Source: Marinobacterium halophilum (GTDB lineage Bacteria; Pseudomonadota; Gammaproteobacteria; Pseudomonadales; Balneatricaceae). Taken from it: a stretch of DNA of 64,000 nucleotides. The notes beneath the pieces were generated by a model, which saw nothing but the letters and a program-made list of their open reading frames with translations, was not told where the DNA came from and searched no databases. Positions 56,166-64,000 of this stretch are shown piece after piece. The translations under genes and the position numbers were made by a program. Each line of letters starts with the position of its first letter. Position 1 is the stretch's first letter. Location of the stretch: the NCBI RefSeq assembly GCF_003014615.1, contig NZ_PYGI01000005.1, positions 62,001 to 126,000 on the forward strand, written 5' to 3'.

Positions 56166-56291
56166 CCATTTATCTCCTGTCTCGTCTGCCCCTATAACCT
56201 AGCATTTTGATCAAGTATTAACAGCCCCCTAACTGCAGGGTTATTTTTCCGACACGGCCTGTTAAGCTTGCCGCTCGAAAAGGAGCACATG

Positions 56292-56615
56292 ATGTGGATT
56301 GAGTTATCGGACCTGTTTTGGCTGGCACTGACAGCCACCCTGTGCCTGAGCTGGTGGCACAATTTAAAACTGCGGGAATATGCGACCCAGAAGGTCAAAC
56401 GCTATTGCAGTGCACAGGATGTACAGCTGCTGGATGACAATATTGCCTTGAAAAGCCTGAGACCTGTACGTGATGGCGATAGCGGCATGCTGGTGTTGGC
56501 ACGCCGCTATCAGTTTTACTTCACCTCGACCGGGGACGAACGCTATCCCGGCACAATTGAGCTGACAGGCCGCCGCGTCATACGTATCGAACTGGCCGCC
56601 CACAAACTCAACTAG
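56292..56615 (+). CDS. DUF3301-type small membrane protein
   Basis: This 107-aa protein has one N-terminal membrane helix (about residues 3-22, [19 protein letters not shown]). A soluble domain follows, with [20 protein letters not shown] and [20 protein letters not shown], features of the uncharacterised DUF3301 family. I use the second of two adjacent ATGs, 6 nt after AGGAG. Its 3' end overlaps the YaiI gene by 8 bases. Function unknown. Confidence 0.8.
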   Translation: MWIELSDLFWLALTATLCLSWWHNLKLREYATQKVKRYCSAQDVQLLDDNIALKSLRPVRDGDSGMLVLARRYQFYFTSTGDERYPGTIELTGRRVIRIELAAHKLN

Positions 56616-57075
56616 GCAAGTCGCCAAGTTTGCGGGCTCGGGCAATAAGACGATCCAGCTGATTGGCGAACTGCTGGCGGTCGGCATTGTTCAGAGCAGC
56701 AGGACCACCACTCTGTACACCGCTGGCCCGCAAGGTTTCCATGAAGTCACGAATGTTGAGGCGAGCCCGGATATTCTCTTCCGTAAAGCGCTCCCCCCGG
56801 TGCGTCAGCGCCAACGCACCCTTTTCCAGCACCTCGGCTGCCAGCGGAATATCACTGGTAATGACCAGATCACCCGCACTCGCACGACGCACTATTTCAT
56901 GATCAGCCACATCAAAACCGGCGGCAACCTGTACCGAACGAATATTGGCAGCAGGCGGCACGCTCAGTGCGTGATTGGCAATAAGCGTAAGCTCCAGACC
57001 AGTACGCTCTGCCGCCCGGAACAGAATATCCTTGATAACAGCCGGACAGGCGTCGGCATCCACCCAGATCTTCAT
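56608..57075 (-). CDS. YaiI/YqxD (UPF0178, DUF188) protein
   Basis: This 155-aa protein of the UPF0178 family has the signature [20 protein letters not shown] at the N-terminus and [11 protein letters not shown] in the middle. Its PIN/NYN-like fold suggests nuclease or RNA-binding activity, but no function is established. It lies 11 bases downstream of dbpA. Confidence 0.88.
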   Translation of the reverse strand: MKIWVDADACPAVIKDILFRAAERTGLELTLIANHALSVPPAANIRSVQVAAGFDVADHEIVRRASAGDLVITSDIPLAAEVLEKGALALTHRGERFTEENIRARLNIRDFMETLRASGVQSGGPAALNNADRQQFANQLDRLIARARKLGDLPS

Positions 57076-57086
57076 TCAGACCTCCG

Positions 57087-58463
57087 TTAGCGTAACTGGC
57101 GAACGCGGCAGCTACGCCCCTTGATTTTGCCCGCCGAAAGCTGACGGACCGCATCACGGGCAGCAGATCGACCGACGGCAACATAGGTGCAGAAGTCGAA
57201 TACACGGATCTTGCCGACTTCATCACCCGACAAGCCTTCCCCGCCTGTCAGCGCACCCAGCACATCACCGGGACGAATTTTCTGCTTTTTGCCAACATCC
57301 AGCTGCAGGGTCACCATCGGAGGGCGATACTCACCATCCATGCGCACATTCGGCAACGGCTCGTCGGTGATGATCATATCCATCTGCGCCTCAATGGCCG
57401 CAAGCCTGAACCGTTCACGCTCATTGAACAGCGTGATCGCCACGCCGCTTTCTCCAGCACGTCCGGTACGACCGATACGGTGTACGTGCACCTGCGCCTC
57501 TTTGGTCGGACGCTGGTTGATGACCAGATCCAGCCCGGCAATATCGAGTCCACGGGCAGCCACATCCGTTGCCACCAGGACCGAAGCGCTCTGATTGGCA
57601 AAACGCACCAATGTTTCATCACGTTGGCGCTGATCAAGCTCACCGTGCAACGCCACTGCCGCAATTCCGGCCTGCTGCAAACGCGTCTCGAGATCCTTGA
57701 CCTCTTGGCGGGTATTGCAAAATACTACTGCCGACGTTGGGCGATAGTGATACAACAAAGCGGTCAACGCATCATCACGCGACTCTTCCTTCACTTCGTA
57801 AAAATGCTGTTTGATCGTCGAGTCCTGATGCAGAGCCGCCACTTCAACGCGAGTGGGATCACGCATGATGCGACCGGCAATCAGCTCGATTTCCTTTGGA
57901 TAGGTCGCACTGAACAGCAGTGTCTGACGCGACTTGGGTGTTTCAGCCACGATGGTATCGACGGCAGCTTGAAAACCCATTTCCAACATACGATCGGCTT
58001 CATCCAACACCAGCGTCCGCAGCTGCCCAAGACGCAGCGTACCTTTACGCAGATGTTCCTCAATACGCCCGGGCGTACCCACAACAATATGGGCACCATG
58101 CTCAAGGGAACCGATCTGCGGCCCTAACGGCATACCGCCACAAAGGGTGAGTATTTTTACATTGGGAATGAGGCGAGCCAGACGGCGCAATTCCTGCGCA
58201 ACCTGATCAGCCAGTTCACGGGTCGGGCACAACACCAGAGTCTGTACCTGAAAACTGCTGTTATCCAGCGCCTGCAACACCCCCAAACCAAACGCTGCGG
58301 TTTTACCGGAGCCGGTTTTACCCTGTGCGATAAGATCACGACCCGCGAGAACGACGGGCAAGCTATCCTGTTGGATCGGGGTCATCTGGTGATATTCCAG
58401 CGACTCCAGATTGCGTAAAATTTCGGCTTTTAACGGCAGGAGCGAGAAAGACTGTTGGCTCAA
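57087..58463 (-). CDS. dbpA: DbpA, 23S rRNA-specific DEAD-box helicase
   Basis: This DEAD-box ATPase acts in late assembly of the 50S ribosome through 23S rRNA hairpin 92. The 458-aa protein has the Q motif (TPIQQDSLP), Walker A AQGKTGSGKTAA, VLDEADRML, SAT, HRIGRTGRAG and the C-terminal DbpA RNA-binding domain (about residues 385-458, KIRPGDVLGALTGGEGL). The start is TTG with a weak AGG upstream; no better in-frame ATG is present. It leads a short unit with the YaiI gene. Confidence 0.92.
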   Translation of the reverse strand: MSQQSFSLLPLKAEILRNLESLEYHQMTPIQQDSLPVVLAGRDLIAQGKTGSGKTAAFGLGVLQALDNSSFQVQTLVLCPTRELADQVAQELRRLARLIPNVKILTLCGGMPLGPQIGSLEHGAHIVVGTPGRIEEHLRKGTLRLGQLRTLVLDEADRMLEMGFQAAVDTIVAETPKSRQTLLFSATYPKEIELIAGRIMRDPTRVEVAALHQDSTIKQHFYEVKEESRDDALTALLYHYRPTSAVVFCNTRQEVKDLETRLQQAGIAAVALHGELDQRQRDETLVRFANQSASVLVATDVAARGLDIAGLDLVINQRPTKEAQVHVHRIGRTGRAGESGVAITLFNERERFRLAAIEAQMDMIITDEPLPNVRMDGEYRPPMVTLQLDVGKKQKIRPGDVLGALTGGEGLSGDEVGKIRVFDFCTYVAVGRSAARDAVRQLSAGKIKGRSCRVRQLR

Positions 58464-58540
58464 GTGAAATACCTGTCAATGGCGTGGTACGAAAACGCCA
58501 TTCTACCAGAACACCCCGAACAGCGGCGGAACAGCCACAA

Positions 58541-58566
58541 AAAAAGGCAGCCGAAGCTGCCTTTTT
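58541..58566. terminator. Rho-independent terminator of the suc operon
   Basis: A perfect 11-bp stem (AAAAAGGCAGC and GCTGCCTTTTT) with a CGAA tetraloop lies 19 bases after the sucD stop. T runs on both sides make it usable in either direction. Confidence 0.93.
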
Positions 58567-58584
58567 CATCAACCCTGAAGGGTT

Positions 58585-59466
58585 TTACTTCATGGCCCAG
58601 CCTGTCACTTCGGACAGACCCTTGCCGATGTCGGCCAGGGAACGGACAGTTTTCACGCCAGCATCTTCCAGAGCCGCAAACTTCTCGTCTGCAGTACCCT
58701 TGCCGCCGGAAATGATCGCACCGGCATGACCCATGCGCTTACCAGCAGGCGCAGTAACACCTGCAATGTAGGAAACAACCGGCTTGGTTACGTTTGCCTT
58801 GATGTAGGCAGCCGCTTCTTCCTCGGCAGAACCACCGATCTCACCGATCATAACGATCGCTTCGGTCTGCGGATCCTTTTCGAACATTTCCAGAATGTCG
58901 ATGAAGTTGGAGCCCGGGATAGGATCTCCACCGATACCAACACAGGTAGACTGACCGAAACCAGCGTCAGTAGTCTGCTTAACCGCTTCATAAGTCAAAG
59001 TACCTGAACGCGATACGATGCCTACTTTGCCCGGCAGGTGGATGTGACCGGGCATGATACCGATTTTGCACTCACCCGGAGTGATAACACCCGGGCAGTT
59101 CGGGCCGATCAGGCGTACACCCAGCTCATCACACTTCACTTTGCACTGCAGCATGTCCATCACCGGGATGTGCTCGGTGATGCAGACGATCAGCTTGATG
59201 CCAGCGTTGGCTGCTTCCAGGATTGAATCCTTGCAGAAAGGAGCCGGAACGTAGATCACGGACGCTTCAGCACCAGTCGCTTCAACCGCTTCTTTAACGG
59301 TGTTGAATACCGGCAGACCCAGGTGCTCAGTACCGCCTTTACCCGGCGTTACACCACCAACCATCTGAGTACCATAGGCAATCGCCTGCTCAGAATGGAA
59401 TGTACCCTGGCCGCCAGTGAAACCCTGACAGATAACTTTGGTATCTTTGTTGATCAAAATGGACAT
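58585..59466 (-). CDS. sucD: SucD, succinyl-CoA ligase alpha subunit
   Basis: This is the alpha subunit of the TCA-cycle enzyme converting succinyl-CoA to succinate with NTP formation. The 293-aa protein has the CoA-binding Rossmann domain and the phosphohistidine motif [15 protein letters not shown] near residue 240-255. It starts 2 bases after sucC. Last in the suc operon, followed by a terminator. Confidence 0.97.
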   Translation of the reverse strand: MSILINKDTKVICQGFTGGQGTFHSEQAIAYGTQMVGGVTPGKGGTEHLGLPVFNTVKEAVEATGAEASVIYVPAPFCKDSILEAANAGIKLIVCITEHIPVMDMLQCKVKCDELGVRLIGPNCPGVITPGECKIGIMPGHIHLPGKVGIVSRSGTLTYEAVKQTTDAGFGQSTCVGIGGDPIPGSNFIDILEMFEKDPQTEAIVMIGEIGGSAEEEAAAYIKANVTKPVVSYIAGVTAPAGKRMGHAGAIISGGKGTADEKFAALEDAGVKTVRSLADIGKGLSEVTGWAMK

Positions 59467-59468
59467 GA

Positions 59469-60635
59469 TTATTTACCCTCCGCTGCTTTAACTGCCTGTT
59501 GAGCAGCATCAGTCAGGCTGGTTGCCGCAATAATGTCCAGACCAGATTCAGCAAGCTTCTGCGCACCCAGTTCTGCGTTGTTGCCTTCAAGGCGCACAAC
59601 AACCGGTACGCTGACACCAACTTCTTTCACTGCACCGATGATACCGTCTGCGATCAGGTCGCAACGTACGATACCGCCGAAGATGTTAACCAGAACCGCT
59701 TTAACATTGGTATCTTCAAGAATGATCTTGAACGCTTCAGTTACGCGTTCTTTGGTTGCACCACCGCCAACGTCCAGGAAGTTGGCCGGGAAACCACCAT
59801 GCAGAGATACGATATCCATGGTACCCATGGCCAGGCCTGCGCCGTTAACCATGCAACCAATGGTGCCATCCAGTGCAACGTAGTTCAGATCCCACTCGGC
59901 AGCACGTGCTTCACGCTCGTCTTCCTGAGACGGATCATGCATGGCCTGCAGATCCTTGTGACGGTAAACAGAGTTACCATCGATCACGATCTTGGCATCC
60001 AGGCAGTGCAGGTTACCCTGATCAGTGATGACCAGCGGGTTGATTTCCAGCAGCGCCAGATCTTTCTCTTCGAACATCTTCGCCAAACCCAGGAAGATAT
60101 GAACGAACTGCTTGATCTGATCACCCTGAAGACCCAGCTGGAACGCCAGCTCACGGCCCTGATAAGGCTGTGCACCGGTCAGCGGATCAATCGTTGCTTT
60201 CAGGATTTTTTCCGGAGTCTCTTCAGCAACCTTCTCGATCTCGACACCGCCTTCGGTGGAGGCCATGAAGACAATACGACGGCTGGAGCGATCAACCACG
60301 GCGCCCAGATACAGCTCGTTGGCAATATCAGTGCACGTTTCAACCAGGATTTTGGTAACCGGCTGACCATTGGCATCTGTCTGGTACGTTACCAGACGCT
60401 CGCCGAGCCATTTTTCTGCAAAAGCTTTCGCTTCTTCAGCAGAATCGACCAGCTTGACGCCACCCGCTTTACCACGGCCACCAGCGTGAACCTGGGCTTT
60501 AACAACCCACTTGTCACCGCCAATTTTTTCAGCCGCTGCAGCAGCCGCTTCCGGAGTATCTACCGCGATCCCTTGAGAAACCGGCAGACCATATTCGGCA
60601 AACAGTTGTTTGCCCTGGTACTCGTGAAGGTTCAT
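59469..60635 (-). CDS. sucC: SucC, succinyl-CoA ligase beta subunit
   Basis: This is the ATP-grasp beta subunit of succinyl-CoA ligase. The 388-aa protein begins [19 protein letters not shown] and has [17 protein letters not shown] (nucleotide binding), [13 protein letters not shown] and [14 protein letters not shown]. It is linked to sucD by a 2-base gap and separated from lpd by 127 bases with small repeats and no obvious gene. Confidence 0.97.
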   Translation of the reverse strand: MNLHEYQGKQLFAEYGLPVSQGIAVDTPEAAAAAAEKIGGDKWVVKAQVHAGGRGKAGGVKLVDSAEEAKAFAEKWLGERLVTYQTDANGQPVTKILVETCTDIANELYLGAVVDRSSRRIVFMASTEGGVEIEKVAEETPEKILKATIDPLTGAQPYQGRELAFQLGLQGDQIKQFVHIFLGLAKMFEEKDLALLEINPLVITDQGNLHCLDAKIVIDGNSVYRHKDLQAMHDPSQEDEREARAAEWDLNYVALDGTIGCMVNGAGLAMGTMDIVSLHGGFPANFLDVGGGATKERVTEAFKIILEDTNVKAVLVNIFGGIVRCDLIADGIIGAVKEVGVSVPVVVRLEGNNAELGAQKLAESGLDIIAATSLTDAAQQAVKAAEGK

Positions 60636-60762
60636 GCTCTAATCCGTTGTTATATCATTTATACAGGTGCCCAAATCCAAAATACCTATGGCAAGGGCAC
60701 ACCTTTTGCTCTGCAGAACCTTGCCGACCGAGCTATCCGACCGACAAGGCCAACCATTCAGG

Positions 60763-62205
<1,443 letters not shown>

Positions 62206-62241
62206 TTAATCCTGTTTTCGCTCGTTCGATTGCGTGTCTGA

Positions 62242-63444
62242 TCAGACATCCAGCAGCATGCGTGCCGGATCTTCCAGCAGATCCTTGATGGTGACGAGGA
62301 ATTGTACCGCCTCTTTGCCATCAATCATACGGTGGTCGTATGACAGCGCCAGATACATCATCGGCAGGATTTCAACCTGGCCGTTGACCGCCATCGGGCG
62401 TTCCTGGATTTTATGCATACCCAGAATTGCAGTCTGCGGCGGGTTAAGAATCGGCGTCGACATCAAGGAACCGAAAACACCACCGTTAGTGATGGTGAAC
62501 GTACCGCCCTGCATGTCATCCATACCCAGCTTGCCTTCACGACCACGCTTACCGAAGTCGGCAATGGTTGATTCAACTTCAGCCAGATTCATGGAGTCGG
62601 TATCACGCAGAACCGGCACCATCAGGCCACGTTCAGTCGATACAGCTACACCGATATCCTGGTAACCATGGTAAACCATGTCGTTACCATCAATGGACGC
62701 ATTTACCGCCGGGAAACGTTTCAGCGCTTCAGTTGCTGCCTTCACGAAGAAGGACATGAAGCCCAGACGCGCGCCGTGAGTTTTCTCGAACAGGTCCTTG
62801 TACTGCTTGCGCAGTTCCATGACCGGCTTCATGTTGACTTCGTTGTATGTAGTCAACATGGCCGCACTCTGCTGTGCTTCAACCAGACGCTTGGCGATGG
62901 TTGCACGCAGGCGGGTCATCGGCACACGCTTCTCGGTACGCGCACCAACCGGTACGTTCAGTACCGGCGCTGCAGCAGCGGCAGCCGGTGCTGCAGTCGC
63001 AGCAGGCTTGTTCTTGATGAAGTTCTGTACGTCTTCCTTGGTGATACCGCCATTCTTGCCGGTACCCGGGATGCTGGCGGCATCCAGACCATTTTCTTCG
63101 ATCAGCTTGCGTGCCGCAGGCCCGATCTTGTCAGCGTCAGTCGTTGTTTCCGCCACAGGGGCAGAGGCTGCCTCTGTGGCTGATGCAGCCGGAGCGGACG
63201 CTGCAGCGCCGGCTTCGAACACTGCAATAACTTCTTCGCTCAGAACAGTCTCGCCTTCGCCTTTGAGGATCTCTTTGATTACACCATCTGCCGGCGCAAC
63301 CACTTCCAGAACAACCTTATCGGTTTCAATGTCAACGATCAGGTCATCGGCTGAACATGCTTCACCCGGCTGCTTGTGCCAAGTTGCAACGGTTCCGTCT
63401 GCTACTGATTCAGGGAAAGTCGGCGCTTTAATATCGATGGACAT
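62242..63444 (-). CDS. sucB: SucB, dihydrolipoyl succinyltransferase (E2)
   Basis: This is the E2 core of the 2-oxoglutarate dehydrogenase complex. The 400-aa protein has one lipoyl domain (lipoyl lysine in [11 protein letters not shown], near residue 42), an Ala/Pro linker, an E3-binding domain ([13 protein letters not shown], near 115), and the catalytic domain with [13 protein letters not shown] near the end. The ATG at 63444 has AGGAAA upstream; an earlier ATG six codons upstream is possible. It is 39 bases before lpd. Confidence 0.96.
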   Translation of the reverse strand: MSIDIKAPTFPESVADGTVATWHKQPGEACSADDLIVDIETDKVVLEVVAPADGVIKEILKGEGETVLSEEVIAVFEAGAAASAPAASATEAASAPVAETTTDADKIGPAARKLIEENGLDAASIPGTGKNGGITKEDVQNFIKNKPAATAAPAAAAAAPVLNVPVGARTEKRVPMTRLRATIAKRLVEAQQSAAMLTTYNEVNMKPVMELRKQYKDLFEKTHGARLGFMSFFVKAATEALKRFPAVNASIDGNDMVYHGYQDIGVAVSTERGLMVPVLRDTDSMNLAEVESTIADFGKRGREGKLGMDDMQGGTFTITNGGVFGSLMSTPILNPPQTAILGMHKIQERPMAVNGQVEILPMMYLALSYDHRMIDGKEAVQFLVTIKDLLEDPARMLLDV

Positions 63445-63495
63445 GCTGTTTCCTTTATTCATGCTGCGCAGGTATTGATTACTAACCTGTCGTCA

Positions 63496-64000
63496 TTAAC
63501 CGTTGATTGCTTCGTTGACCAGCTGTTCTTGCTGCTCAAGATGAACCGAAATATAGCCTACTGCCGGCGCGGCTGCATGCGGACGCCCCACACCCATAAG
63601 GTGCAGTTTGGGATCATGCTTCTGCAGGACATTACGCATGTGATGCTGACTGCAGTACCAGGCACCCTGGTTCATCGGCTCTTCCTGACACCAAACAACA
63701 GACTCAAGGTTGGTGTACTCAGCAATAGCCTGCTTCAGCCCTTCTTCCGGGAACGGATAGAGCTGCTCGATGCGCACGATGGCCACATCGTCTTTCTCAA
63801 GCTCGGCGCGGCGATTGTACAGATCGTAGTAAACCTTGCCACTACACAGCACAACACGTTTAACCTGCTTGGGATCCTTCGCATCCACTTCCGGGATAAC
63901 CGGCTGGAATGTACCCTCAGACAGGTCTTCCAGTGAACACACCGCCTGTTTATGACGCAACAGGGATTTCGGTGACATCACAACCAATGGCTTACGCAGC
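63496..64000 (-). CDS. sucA: SucA, 2-oxoglutarate dehydrogenase E1 (C-terminal part)
   Basis: Only the C-terminal 167 or so residues lie in the window; the gene continues past the right edge. The visible part (LRKPLVVMSPKSLLRHK, then VVLCSGKVYYDLYNRR, EQLYPFPEEGLKQAI and WCQEEPMNQGAWY) is the end of the thiamine-diphosphate E1 subunit, including the final transketolase-like domain. It is followed by sucB after 51 bases in the standard order. No start can be given. Confidence 0.95.
   Translation of the reverse strand, partial: LRKPLVVMSPKSLLRHKQAVCSLEDLSEGTFQPVIPEVDAKDPKQVKRVVLCSGKVYYDLYNRRAELEKDDVAIVRIEQLYPFPEEGLKQAIAEYTNLESVVWCQEEPMNQGAWYCSQHHMRNVLQKHDPKLHLMGVGRPHAAAPAVGYISVHLEQQEQLVNEAING

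Noticed and set aside
60667-60700. GTGCCC/GGGCAC inverted repeat in the sucC-lpd gap
   Set aside because: Only 6 bp with a 22-nt loop and no T run; too weak to call a terminator.
60724-60744. Two copies of CCGACCGA 13 bases apart between lpd and sucC
   Set aside because: A short direct repeat that can arise by chance; no structure or known site matches.

Overview
The window looks like ordinary chromosome from a marine or halotolerant gammaproteobacterium, probably of the Oceanospirillales/Pseudomonadales type. Indicators are an ectABC-ask ectoine operon with a divergent ectR, a complete yejABEF importer, an SLC23-type permease, a PsrA-like regulator beside nagZ, a PHA synthase, and the sucAB-lpd-sucCD order. 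I cannot name the genus. Coding density is very high, neighbouring genes often overlap by 1-25 bases, and GTG/TTG starts are common. I see no rRNA, tRNA, CRISPR, insertion sequence or prophage gene, and no gene-free stretch longer than 300 bases. The largest gaps are about 210-280 bases and hold promoters, operators and hairpins.

Layout. 1-7.9 kb (minus): sohB, a PsrA-like TetR gene, a cytosolic L,D-transpeptidase-fold enzyme, nagZ, an MscS channel and cydD-cydC, nearly all overlapping. 8-11 kb: an SCP2 protein, then nudC, dnaQ, rnhA and a methyltransferase (minus). 11.1-19.4 kb (plus): gloB, mltD, a small membrane protein and yejABEF. 19.4-26.9 kb (minus): dcd with two uncharacterised genes, apbC, and a TetR gene overlapping a giant LplT-Aas fusion. 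27-31 kb: ppiA, gor, xthA and a UspE-like gene. 31.1-38.3 kb: a diguanylate cyclase, an SLC23 permease, a BigR/SqrR-like ArsR regulator, azlCD and a Pat/YfiQ-type acyl-CoA synthetase-acetyltransferase. 38.5-46.3 kb: phaC, a small PA3496-type gene and the ectoine operon ectA-ectB-ectC-ask plus a TPR membrane protein, with ectR divergent. 46.3-50 kb: hisC, a PAS-degenerate GGDEF gene facing an EAL-HDOD gene, and a cytochrome c5. 50-58.5 kb: htpG with a heat-shock-type promoter, two tandem hotdog thioesterases with a DUF599 gene, a DMT exporter, selO, a DUF3301 gene, a YaiI/UPF0178 gene and dbpA. 58.5-64 kb (minus): sucD, sucC, lpd, sucB and the 3' end of sucA.

Functional themes are osmoadaptation (ectoine operon, MscS channel, possibly the TPR protein), redox and thiol handling (cydDC, gor, cytochrome c5, a candidate persulfide sensor), peptidoglycan turnover and recycling (mltD, nagZ, the L,D-transpeptidase-fold enzyme, yejABEF), phospholipid repair (LplT-Aas) and c-di-GMP signalling (one intact GGDEF protein, one degenerate, one EAL-HDOD).

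No mobile or defence system is present. The least explained items are: an uncharacterised two-module protein downstream of dcd; three evenly spaced copies of a 13-bp operator upstream of the TetR/LplT-Aas unit; a TPR membrane protein coupled to the ectoine aspartokinase; a terminator-like hairpin inside the ectoine operon; and an ArsR regulator whose cysteine spacing matches persulfide sensors.
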